Below are positions 1-7,521 of a stretch of 8,565 bases of DNA, in pieces. The DNA comes from an uncultured Clostridia bacterium (lineage in GTDB: Bacteria > Bacillota > Clostridia > Christensenellales > Aristaeellaceae), in assembly GCA_946615495.1 (NCBI GenBank), contig CAMOHY010000082.1:1-8565 (forward strand). Reading direction: 5' to 3'. The notes under the pieces are model-generated. The model made no database searches, was not told where the DNA came from, and saw nothing but the letters and a program-made list of their open reading frames with translations. Positions within the stretch are counted from its first letter, which is position 1; each line of letters starts with the position of its first letter. The translations under genes were made by a program, and so were the position numbers.

Positions 1-593
1 TTTGCGGTAATATCCCAGTATTCTTCTGGAATGAAATCGTCAATGTCCTGCTCCCGGTCCACCACCAGGCGGGTGGCGACGGACTGCACGCGCCCGGCGG
101 ACAGGCCTTTTTTCACCTTGGCCCACAACAGGGGGCTGATCTTGTAGCCCACCAGCCGGTCCAGCGCCCGGCGGGCCTGCTGGGCGTCCACCCGGTTCAG
201 GTCGATGGGGCGGGGATTTTTCAGCGCGGTTTCCACGGCCCGCTGGGTGATCTCATGGAATTCGATGCGGCAGGGCGCGTTCACATCCATGCCCAGGGTT
301 TGGGCCAGGTGCCAGGAAATGGCCTCTCCTTCCCGGTCAGGGTCGGTAGCCAGGAAAATGCGGGAAGCGGTTTTGGCTTCCTTGCGAATCTTGGTCAAAA
401 TTTTTCCCCGGCCATGAATGGTAATGTACTTCATGGCAAAATCCTGGTCTACATCCACGCCCAGCTGGGATTTTGGCAGATCGCGCACATGGCCCTGGGA
501 GGCTTCCACCTTGTAGCCGCGGCCCAGAAATTTGGCGATGGTGCGCGCCTTGGCGGGGGATTCCACGATGATGAGTTTCGATGTGGTTGCCAC
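1..593 (-). CDS. topA: DNA topoisomerase I, N-terminal 197 residues
   Basis: Partial gene: the start is visible, but the gene continues past base 1 and most of the enzyme, including the active-site tyrosine and zinc-finger region, is outside. TopA is a type IA topoisomerase that relaxes negative supercoils. The Toprim domain is clear: KLIIVESPAKARTIAKFLG (catalytic E11), SQGHVRDLP (32-40) and ATDPDREGEAISWHLA with the metal-binding acids D84, D86 and E88. Then come EFHEIT (111-116), DAQQARRALDRLVGYKISPLLW (from 136) and LSAGRVQSVATRLV (from 164), which belong to the DNA-binding clamp. The start is GTG at 593, with GGAGG 8 bases upstream; the Toprim strand then begins at the usual distance from the N-terminus. 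An in-frame ATG at 620 exists but lacks a good binding site. It lies 28 bases after dprA, the usual dprA-topA order of Bacillota. Confidence 0.97.
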   Translation of the reverse strand, partial: MATTSKLIIVESPAKARTIAKFLGRGYKVEASQGHVRDLPKSQLGVDVDQDFAMKYITIHGRGKILTKIRKEAKTASRIFLATDPDREGEAISWHLAQTLGMDVNAPCRIEFHEITQRAVETALKNPRPIDLNRVDAQQARRALDRLVGYKISPLLWAKVKKGLSAGRVQSVATRLVVDREQDIDDFIPEEYWDITA

Positions 594-601
594 GTTTTTT
601 T

Positions 602-606
602 CCTCC
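602..606 (-). promoter_or_regulatory. Ribosome binding site of topA
   Basis: GGAGG on the minus strand, 8 bases before the GTG at 593. It falls between that GTG and the in-frame ATG at 620, which makes the GTG the likely start. Confidence 0.8.
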
Positions 607-621
607 AATAAAAAATTCATT

Positions 622-1740
622 TCAGTTCCGGACCAGGGCGTAGGCCCGTCCGGCGCGGCGCTCTATTTTGCCGCTGATTTCAAGCAAGGTAAGCTGCGTG
701 CCCAGTTCTCCGGCGCTCATGCCGGTTTCGGCGATTAATTCCTCCAGCGTTTTTTCCTCCATGGCCAGGGCGCGAAGAATTTGGGCGTCAGGCGAGGAAG
801 CATCGGGCGGCAAAGCTGGAGACGGCGGGGTATCCTGGAGGAAGGAGGCTTGCTCCGGCGGCTGATCCTGCCAGTTCATCAGCGTCAGGATATCCCCGGC
901 GCAGGCGCACAGGCCTGCCCCCTCCTTCAGGAGCTTCAGCGGCAGCTCACTGCCCGGCGCGTCCACATTGCCCGGCAGGGCGAACACGTCTCTTCCCTGG
1001 TCCAGGGCGTAGTCGATGGTAGCGTGGGTGCCGCTTTTAAGCTGGGCCTCAATGAGCAGTACGGCGCCGGACAGGCCGGAAATGATGCGGTTGCGCACCG
1101 GAAAATGATAGGGGAAGGGCGGCGCGTCCGGCGCAAGCTCCGATACGAGGGCCCCGCCCTCCAGTACGATGCGCCTGGCCAAATCCTGGTTTTCCGGCGG
1201 ATACACGTTGCCCAGGCCGCTGCCCAGCACTGCCACAGTGCGGCCATGAGCGTCCAGGGCGCCCAGGTGCGCCGCGGCGTCGATGCCCCGCGCCAGGCCG
1301 CTTATGATGGTGACGCCCTGGGCGGCCAGGTCGCGGGCGATGCGCCGGGCCTGGGAAAGCCCGTACCGCGTGGCCCTTCGGGAGCCCACAATGGCTACCG
1401 CCCTTTTTAGGGACGGCAGCTGGCCCATGGCAAACAGCACATCCGGCGGGTTCGCAATCGCCGCAAGGGGCGCGGGATAGCCGGGGCTTCCTAAAAAGAG
1501 CGGCTCAGCGTTCAAAGCCTCCAATTGCCTTAGGGCGGGGCCGCAGCGAACAGCGCGGCTGTCGGCCAAAAGAGAAAAGTTTTCCGGGCCCAGCAGGCTG
1601 TACACCTCCGGCGTAAAATGCTTCCACACTTCCAGGGCGCCGCCCCATTGCTCCCTGAGCGCCGCCAGGCGGTTCCAAGCGCCCATCGGCGCGCATTGCA
1701 GCCAAATGCGGGCCAACTGTTCATCGGAAATAACGGCCAT
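622..1740 (-). CDS. dprA: DNA processing protein DprA (Smf)
   Basis: Cytoplasmic protein of 372 residues that binds incoming single-stranded DNA during transformation, protects it and loads RecA. An N-terminal helical SAM-like region (about 5-75) is followed by the Rossmann-like core: VGSRRATRYG (118-127), SGLARGIDAAAHLGAL (147-162), GLGNVYPPEN (175-184), FPVRNRIISGLSGAVLLIEA (213-232), KSGTHATIDYALDQGRDVFALPGN (from 235). A Pro/Ser/Asp linker (about 292-318) leads to a C-terminal winged-helix domain (about 319-368). All core motifs are present and the length is typical. After the PGN motif, SELPLKLLKEGA differs somewhat from the commoner S-x-G-x-N-x-LI-x-x-GA. The ATG follows the comM TAA stop directly and has GGGGGA 5 bases upstream within comM, so the two competence-type genes are probably translated in tandem. 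DprA is also found in species not known to be transformable, so competence is not proved. Confidence 0.96.
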   Translation of the reverse strand: MAVISDEQLARIWLQCAPMGAWNRLAALREQWGGALEVWKHFTPEVYSLLGPENFSLLADSRAVRCGPALRQLEALNAEPLFLGSPGYPAPLAAIANPPDVLFAMGQLPSLKRAVAIVGSRRATRYGLSQARRIARDLAAQGVTIISGLARGIDAAAHLGALDAHGRTVAVLGSGLGNVYPPENQDLARRIVLEGGALVSELAPDAPPFPYHFPVRNRIISGLSGAVLLIEAQLKSGTHATIDYALDQGRDVFALPGNVDAPGSELPLKLLKEGAGLCACAGDILTLMNWQDQPPEQASFLQDTPPSPALPPDASSPDAQILRALAMEEKTLEELIAETGMSAGELGTQLTLLEISGKIERRAGRAYALVRN

Positions 1741-3276
1741 TTACGTCCCCCAATATTTGCGGTCCAGCGCCCGGTACTGAATGGCTTCGGCAATGTGCGC
1801 GGGAGAAATGTCCGCGTCGCCTGCCAAATCGGCAATGGTGCGGGCCACCTTGATGACGCGGGTGTAGCCCCGCATGCTCATGCCCGTTTTTTCCGCCGCG
1901 CGCTGGAGCAAAAGCTGGGCCGCGCCGCCAAGCGGGCACAATTCCTTGAGCGCCGCGCCGTCCATTTGGGCGTTGCAGTGGATGCCGGCGGCATGCAAAC
2001 GCCGCTGCTGCTTTTCCCGCGCCGCCTGCACCCGCCCTCTTACTTTGGCGGAGCTTTCCGCCGGGGCGGACGTGGTGATTTCCTCAATGGGCACCGCGTC
2101 CACCTCCACTTGGAGGTCGATCCTGTCCAGCAGCGGGCCGGAAATATGGCTCAGATACTTTCGGATGGCCGCTTCGCCGCAGCGGCATTGCCGGGTGCGG
2201 CTGCCATAATAGCCGCAGGGGCAGGGATTCATGCCCGCCACCAGCATGCAGCGGGATAAATAGCTGGCCCGCGCGCGGACCCGCGAAATGGAAGCGTAGC
2301 CGTCCTCCAGGGGCTGGCGCAGCGCCTCCAGTACGTGGGGCGCGTATTCGGGCAGTTCGTCTAAAAACAGTACGCCGTTATGGGCCAGGGAAATTTCCCC
2401 CGGCTTGGCGTCCACGCCGCCGCCCACCAGCGCGGGCGCGGACACGGCGTGATGAGGCGTGCGGAAGGGCCTTTCCGTCATCAGGCCCTGGCCGGGCTTG
2501 AGCAGGCCGGCCACCGAATGGATGCGGGTGGTTTCGCAGGCCTCCTGAAAGGTCATTTGCGGCAAAATGCCGGGCAGGCACCGGGCCAGCATGGTTTTGC
2601 CGCTGCCCGGCACGCCGATCATGAGCAGATTATGCCCGCCCGCGGCGGCAATTTCCAGCGCCCGGCGGGCGCCCTGCTGGCCTTTGACCAGCGAAAGGTC
2701 CAGGGCGGGGCGGCTGCATTGCAGGGTTTCTTCGTAGGAAAGCTGCACCTGAGCGGACAGGGGCTGCTTGCCGCTTAAGTGGCCGATGGCTTCGCTCAGG
2801 TTCCGGGCGGGATACACCAGCATGCCGGACAGCGTTTGCACCTCGGCGGCGTTGCCCACCGGCAGCACCACGCTTTCGATGCCCGCCTCGTGGGCCGCTA
2901 TGACCATGGAAAGCACTCCGCGGACGGGGATGAGCGTTCCATCCAGAGAAAGCTCGCCCAGCAGCAGTACCCGGTCCAAGGCAGGAAGCGCTGCCTGGCG
3001 GCTGGCGGCGATGAGCGAAACGGCGATGGGCAAATCAAATGCCGCGCCTTCTTTTTTAAGGTCCGCGGGGGACAGGTTAATGGTGATTTTGCCATAGGGC
3101 ATGGCGAAGCCGGAATTGCGCAGCGCGCCGCTTACCCTGTCCTTGCTTTCGCGCACGGCGGCATCCGGCAGGCCGACCATGGAAAAATTTCCCTGGCCGG
3201 AGCTTACATCCGTTTCCACCCATACGGGGCGGCCATCCACCCCTTGCAGGGCAAAGCACAATGTGCGCGCCAGCAT
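1741..3276 (-). CDS. comM: ComM/YifB family AAA+ ATPase (magnesium-chelatase-like)
   Basis: Cytoplasmic ATPase of 511 residues. In naturally competent bacteria ComM is a hexameric helicase that promotes branch migration while incoming DNA is integrated; in non-competent species its role is less clear. The N-terminal third is the Lon-protease-like/ChlI domain (MVGLPDAAVRESKDRV, then ITINLSPADLKKEG). The AAA+ core shows Walker A GVPGSGKT (about 221-228), FRTPHHAVSAPALVGGG, Walker B VLFLDE (about 302-307) and GPLLDRID with a likely arginine finger (R385). Between them is the family's Cys cluster NPCPCGYY...QCRC (C352, C354, C364, C366), a probable metal site. The C-terminal domain ends MSMRGYTRVIKVARTIADL...HIAEAIQYR. 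I prefer the ATG at 3276 to the in-frame GTG at 3285: family members begin MLA..., and the binding site is well spaced only for the ATG. It ends directly against dprA. Not a true magnesium chelatase. Confidence 0.95.
   Translation of the reverse strand: MLARTLCFALQGVDGRPVWVETDVSSGQGNFSMVGLPDAAVRESKDRVSGALRNSGFAMPYGKITINLSPADLKKEGAAFDLPIAVSLIAASRQAALPALDRVLLLGELSLDGTLIPVRGVLSMVIAAHEAGIESVVLPVGNAAEVQTLSGMLVYPARNLSEAIGHLSGKQPLSAQVQLSYEETLQCSRPALDLSLVKGQQGARRALEIAAAGGHNLLMIGVPGSGKTMLARCLPGILPQMTFQEACETTRIHSVAGLLKPGQGLMTERPFRTPHHAVSAPALVGGGVDAKPGEISLAHNGVLFLDELPEYAPHVLEALRQPLEDGYASISRVRARASYLSRCMLVAGMNPCPCGYYGSRTRQCRCGEAAIRKYLSHISGPLLDRIDLQVEVDAVPIEEITTSAPAESSAKVRGRVQAAREKQQRRLHAAGIHCNAQMDGAALKELCPLGGAAQLLLQRAAEKTGMSMRGYTRVIKVARTIADLAGDADISPAHIAEAIQYRALDRKYWGT
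1746..1751 (-). promoter_or_regulatory. Ribosome binding site of dprA inside comM
   Basis: GGGGGA on the minus strand, 5 bases before the dprA ATG and inside the last codons of comM. The comM TAA and the dprA ATG touch with no base between them, which suits re-initiation by the same ribosomes. Confidence 0.6.
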
Positions 3277-3280
3277 GCCA

Positions 3281-3290
3281 ATCACCTTCC
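3281..3290 (-). promoter_or_regulatory. Ribosome binding site of comM
   Basis: GGAAGGTGAT on the minus strand. Its AGGTGAT part is an unusually long match to the 16S rRNA anti-Shine-Dalgarno end. AAGGTG lies 6 bases before the ATG at 3276 but overlaps the alternative GTG at 3285, which is therefore unlikely to be the start. Confidence 0.75.
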
Positions 3291-3304
3291 TTTTTCCTGC
3301 GTCC

Positions 3305-6300
3305 TCAGTACCATAGCCACCGGCTGAACCATTTTACGGAATCCATCCAGCTTTGCCTGGTGAGCACGCCGCTGGCATAGGGGAAGAAAGCGATGAACAG
3401 CAGCAGAGCGAGCAAAAGAATGATGCCAAGCAGCACAGCCGCGGGCCATCCGCTCTTTTGCTGCAGGGCCGCGGCGCTTTCCGCGCCCCCGGCCGTCTTG
3501 GCGCCCCGGTCCGCCAGCGTATCCAGCGAAAGCAGAATGGCCAGCACCAGGAAAGGCACGCAGGGGAAATAGTGGTAAATATAGGTGCCTCTGGGCACCA
3601 GAATCCAGGGAAGCAGCTGCACAAAGTAGCACAGCAGCAGGATGGCGTAGCGCGGGTCGTCGGTGCGGACAGAGAAGGAGAAGGTGCCGTCCTTTTGCAG
3701 ATGGCGGCGCAGCCATATGCCGGCGATGACCACGATGCACAAAAGGCCGCCCCACCAGATGACCGGATTGCCCATCGCCGTGATGGACATTTGGTAGCCC
3801 GTGGGTTCAAAGGCGTTGGAGGAATACCACATGGGCTTGGCGATCACGGGCCATTCGTACCAAGGGGAATAGAAGCTGTGGTCCATGCCCAGGCGCGGCG
3901 TGCTGTGGTAATCGAACATCCGCTGGGTTTCCGCGATGATCTTTTTTACCGACACGCCTACGCCGTCGTAAGCGTAGAAGGGAATGTAGGAACAATAGTA
4001 AACGGCCAGGGGCACGAGCACGAAGAAAATCAGGCAGCTTGCCACCGTTATCAGCAGGCGCTTGCCCGCGTTCGCGGCGGATTTTTCTTCTTCCGTGCGC
4101 TCTTCCTGTGGAATTTTCCCGGCGGCCAGCACCACGCGGCTCCGCCGCCAAACGCCATAGAAGAAGATGAGCGCCAGCGCCACGCCCGCGTAGCAGCCTG
4201 TCCATTTGCTGGCCACGGCAAGGCCCATGCACAGCCCGGACAGGGCCAGCGGCACCAGGGTTTTCCAGAAGGATGTATGGAAAAAGTCCAGGAAGACCCA
4301 GCGCAGCATAAAGTAGACCATCCAAATGATGAACAGCACCACGAAGCTGTCGATGGTGGCGATGCGGGTCTGGGTAAAGTGCATCAGGTCCAGCGCCAAA
4401 AGCAGGCTGGCGCCTAAGCCGCCCCAGGAGCGCTTGATGAGCAGCTTGCCCAGCAGGTACATGCCGGGCAGCATCAGCACGCCCGCCAGCGCCCCGGCAA
4501 ACCGCCAGCCAAAGGGCGTCATGCCAAAGATGCCGATGAACCAGCTCATCATCACCTTGCCCAGCGGCGGGTGGGTGTATTCGTAGGGCTGCATCTGGTG
4601 CAGGTGCTCATAGGCGGTGCGCGCGTGATAGATTTCATCAAAGTACATGGAATTGTACCAGCTGGGATAATCGCCCGCCATGCTGTCCGGCTCGTCCACC
4701 AGGGCGTACGCCGTTTCATTGTTGGCGTTCACCATTTCCCGGTGGCGGATGGGCTGGCCGGTCCGCCCGTCCAGGAGGGGTTCGCCGGTGGCCGGGTCAA
4801 TGACCTGCACCTCGGCGGACATGAAATCGCTTACCACTTGGGCGGGCAGCACGTTTCCGCTTGCCGCGTCCTTAAAAAGCACTTCAAACAACGTCAGGCC
4901 GTAATGGTCCGACGTGATGCGCACGTAGCGGCCATTCAGGGTGATGGGATACGTTCCATCCGTATTCAGGTATTTCCATTTGAAGCAGTCGCCCACAGGC
5001 ATAGGCGCGCTGTAGCTTTGGGTGAAGCTATGCCCGTCGCCGCTGATTTCCACGGTGAAGTCGCTTTGATACTGATGGATGCCGCCATAAAACAGCATCT
5101 GGAATTCATAGGTGTCGCCCAGGTCCAGCACGATCTGCTCATCGGGGGCGGCGGCCACGTAAGCGTTCTGGGGCGCTTTGGTGGCGCCCAAATTGGTAAA
5201 GGCCAGCACGGAGTAGGCAGCGGTGACAGCGCATAACAGCACCCAATCCCGCACGGTCATTTTCCGGGTGGGGAAGGGCTGGGGCAGAGGGGAAGCAGAA
5301 GGAGCTTCCGCCTGAATTTCCATCACCTGGCCCCGGCTGAGCACCGCGCAAAGCCACAGGGCGGCAAAGCAGGCTAAGCAGTTCAGCCCCGCGCAGAAAT
5401 ATTCCAGCACGGCCATATCGCTGACCAGGGAAAACGCCGGGGCGCTCAAATGCCCGGCGCTGCCGCCGATGCGGATATTGCGGTCCAGCACGCAGCCCAC
5501 GTTCAAAAAGCCAGCCACCGTGACGCCCACGGTGAGCCAGAGGATACGGGTATCCTTTTTCAGAATATAGCCAAGCAGCAGCAGCGCCACCGCGGGCACC
5601 AGATACCTTTCGTGCATCATGGAGCCCGTGTTGAACAGCATAAGCAGCAGGACGGCCCCGAAAATGGGCAGGTTCCTTGCGTCGTTGGCCAGCACGTAAA
5701 GGGCGATGCACAGCGCCACGCAGTAAATCACCATGGCTGTGCCAAGGGAAGCATAGGTCAGCGCCCCGCACAGCCTGAGCATGAGCAGGCCAAGCCCCAG
5801 GGCCAGAACCAGCGCGCCCAGGATGGAAAAACGAAGGCGTTCTTTTTTGTCATCCAGCATTCCTTTGCCCATATGCTTGAATTCCGCAAACAGCAAAGGC
5901 AGCACCGCCAAAAGATACACAAGAAGCGGCAGCACAAAATTCCCGCCCAGGTCGCCGGTGGAGGAGGCCCAATTTTTCCCCATCAGGAAATAAAAGTTGC
6001 AGGCGTTTACCGTGGCATAGGCATAGCGGCCCATGGTTTTGCTGTAAAGGGTAAACAGCCAGTCCGGAGAAAGGTGAATGGAGAAGGGCAGGGCGATTGC
6101 CAGAGCGGCGATGGCCATGAAGAGAAGGCCCAGCGCCATATCCTTGATTTTTGCCGAGGCCTTTTCTTTGCTTTTTAGGCTGCGGACGATATCCAGCACG
6201 AACGCCGCCAGGCCCAGGGGGCCAAACATGAGGGCCTGGGGCTTGCACAGCACGGCGGCGATATACAAGGGCAGCGCCGCTTTCCAGCAGCCGCGGACGG

Positions 6301-7510
6301 CGAAGATAACCGTCAGGAACAAAAGCAGCGTCATCACCGCGTCGGCCTGGCCCCAGGCGGCGCCGGTGGCCAGGATGAGCGGGTTAAAGGCGTAAAGAAG
6401 GGATACGGCCAGCGCCGCGGGGGAGGAAAGGTATTTCTTTCCATACACGTATAGGACAGCGCAAAGCGCCATATCCGCCGCGATGGGCGGCAGCTTGACC
6501 ATGAAGGAGGTAACGCCCGTGCCCAGCAGCTGGCCCACCCAGCCCAGCACCCACAAAAGCCACATGTATCCCGGCGGATAATCGGAGAAGGAGAAGGGAT
6601 CATCGGCGGGGTAGAAGCCCGCGGGCCCGGCGGAAACCATTTTCTGCGCCCAGGACCTGAAGCAGCCAATATCCACGTTATATCCGTAAATCAGGAAGGC
6701 CAGCACCAGCCGCAGCGCAAACGCGCACAGCAAAAGCGCGGCGGCAAACCAGCCGCTGGCCAATACGCCCTTTTCTTTTTCCAGCCCGGCAGGCTTTGGC
6801 TTGCGCAGAAAATGGCAAAGCCCCACAAAAAGCGCCAGATAGGCGATGCTGGACGCCACCAACAGGGTGGACGCGGTGCCGCCTTCTTCCTCCTCGCTTT
6901 TGCTGCTGGAGGAGGATTTATACCAATTGGGGACGGAATAGCCATCGGGCACAGACTGCACCTGGAAAAGGGAAATATCCCGGAAAAAGGCTTCGCCGGT
7001 GGCTTCCCCGCTGTAGCCGCCCAAACGCACATACACCGTAACGGCGTGCTGGTCCGCGCCCGTGCGGCCATACAGGGTCACTTCCTGCCATTGGCCCTCG
7101 GTGTCGTACATTTCCTGAGAGAAAACATATACGTCCTTGACGGACAGGTTAGCGCCCTTGCCGCCTTCCGCGCAGGAGCGGATATAGCCGTGCAGGCAAT
7201 AGAGGGCGTCGGGCTCCACGCTCACTTCCTGAGCGTACCGGGCGTCCTTGGGGATGTGGTTGACGATATGGGCGGCGTTTCCGTCCTCCTCCGTCACCAC
7301 GTCAAAATCCGCGCCGGAAAGGCCGGACCAGGCGTCCATGAACCAGCCGGAAGGATTGCCCTTGCCGTCCACCTGTTGAAAATCGCCGTTTATCAGCAGG
7401 TTTTTCCCCAACGCAGGGGCAGGCGCGGCGCGGAAAAACAGGAAATACGCTGCAACGATCAATACGACGGCCGCAGCGGCAATCAGGCCATAGCGCTTTA
7501 TCTTTTTCAT
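3305..7510 (-). CDS. Two-module GT-C membrane glycosyltransferase (Gpi18-like plus PMT/GT39-like) with two beta-sandwich domains
   Basis: A 1401-residue integral membrane protein with more than 20 hydrophobic segments. Residues 8-26 are a membrane anchor. Residues 36-186, opening with NLLINGDFQ, look like a CBM4/9-type carbohydrate-binding domain. A Ser/Glu-rich linker follows (199-209), then a membrane segment (212-234). Module 1 (about 252-725) resembles Gpi18-like mannosyltransferases (COG5542): YNVDIGCFRSWA (D280), DYPPGY, WGQAD (386-390), KPQA and HERYLVP (634-640 region). After a proline-rich linker and a membrane segment (754-773), residues about 780-880 resemble an F5/8 type C (discoidin) domain. 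Module 2 resembles PMT/GT39 O-mannosyltransferases: YFDEIYHARTA with the acidic DE pair at 958-959, THPPLGK (979-985), RIATIDSF, KWTG and a C-terminal PRGTYIYHYFPCVPF. GT-C enzymes of this kind normally take sugar from a polyprenyl phosphate at the outer membrane face; acceptor and sugar are unknown. It starts 9 bases after yraN with a strong binding site. No frameshift or truncation is seen. Confidence 0.9.
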   Translation of the reverse strand: MKKIKRYGLIAAAAVVLIVAAYFLFFRAAPAPALGKNLLINGDFQQVDGKGNPSGWFMDAWSGLSGADFDVVTEEDGNAAHIVNHIPKDARYAQEVSVEPDALYCLHGYIRSCAEGGKGANLSVKDVYVFSQEMYDTEGQWQEVTLYGRTGADQHAVTVYVRLGGYSGEATGEAFFRDISLFQVQSVPDGYSVPNWYKSSSSSKSEEEEGGTASTLLVASSIAYLALFVGLCHFLRKPKPAGLEKEKGVLASGWFAAALLLCAFALRLVLAFLIYGYNVDIGCFRSWAQKMVSAGPAGFYPADDPFSFSDYPPGYMWLLWVLGWVGQLLGTGVTSFMVKLPPIAADMALCAVLYVYGKKYLSSPAALAVSLLYAFNPLILATGAAWGQADAVMTLLLFLTVIFAVRGCWKAALPLYIAAVLCKPQALMFGPLGLAAFVLDIVRSLKSKEKASAKIKDMALGLLFMAIAALAIALPFSIHLSPDWLFTLYSKTMGRYAYATVNACNFYFLMGKNWASSTGDLGGNFVLPLLVYLLAVLPLLFAEFKHMGKGMLDDKKERLRFSILGALVLALGLGLLMLRLCGALTYASLGTAMVIYCVALCIALYVLANDARNLPIFGAVLLLMLFNTGSMMHERYLVPAVALLLLGYILKKDTRILWLTVGVTVAGFLNVGCVLDRNIRIGGSAGHLSAPAFSLVSDMAVLEYFCAGLNCLACFAALWLCAVLSRGQVMEIQAEAPSASPLPQPFPTRKMTVRDWVLLCAVTAAYSVLAFTNLGATKAPQNAYVAAAPDEQIVLDLGDTYEFQMLFYGGIHQYQSDFTVEISGDGHSFTQSYSAPMPVGDCFKWKYLNTDGTYPITLNGRYVRITSDHYGLTLFEVLFKDAASGNVLPAQVVSDFMSAEVQVIDPATGEPLLDGRTGQPIRHREMVNANNETAYALVDEPDSMAGDYPSWYNSMYFDEIYHARTAYEHLHQMQPYEYTHPPLGKVMMSWFIGIFGMTPFGWRFAGALAGVLMLPGMYLLGKLLIKRSWGGLGASLLLALDLMHFTQTRIATIDSFVVLFIIWMVYFMLRWVFLDFFHTSFWKTLVPLALSGLCMGLAVASKWTGCYAGVALALIFFYGVWRRSRVVLAAGKIPQEERTEEEKSAANAGKRLLITVASCLIFFVLVPLAVYYCSYIPFYAYDGVGVSVKKIIAETQRMFDYHSTPRLGMDHSFYSPWYEWPVIAKPMWYSSNAFEPTGYQMSITAMGNPVIWWGGLLCIVVIAGIWLRRHLQKDGTFSFSVRTDDPRYAILLLCYFVQLLPWILVPRGTYIYHYFPCVPFLVLAILLSLDTLADRGAKTAGGAESAAALQQKSGWPAAVLLGIILLLALLLFIAFFPYASGVLTRQSWMDSVKWFSRWLWY

Positions 7511-7515
7511 GGAAG

Positions 7516-7521
7516 CTCCTT
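7516..7521 (-). promoter_or_regulatory. Ribosome binding site of the GT-C fusion gene
   Basis: AAGGAG on the minus strand, 5 bases before the ATG at 7510. It shares bases with the yraN stop codon (TAAGGAG), so the two genes are joined without spare sequence. This argues that the large gene is an established member of the transcription unit. Confidence 0.75.

Noticed and set aside
3277..3285. GTG at 3285 as the comM start
   Set aside because: The binding site would overlap or touch the start codon, while the ATG at 3276 has correct spacing and the usual MLA... beginning.
3353..4417. A 354-codon plus-strand open frame opposite the PMT-like module
   Set aside because: It is antisense to conserved PMT motifs and has a hydrophilic, low-information composition with no known domain. 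It is a shadow of the real gene.
5450..6178. A 242-codon plus-strand open frame opposite the Gpi18-like module
   Set aside because: Same reason: a Gln/His/Arg-rich product mirroring hydrophobic codons on the other strand, with no motif.
6884..6916. Ser/Glu-rich low-complexity run in the glycosyltransferase (residues 199-209) as a possible frameshift or repeat expansion
   Set aside because: The frame continues without a break from a beta domain into a membrane segment. A flexible charged linker between domains explains it.
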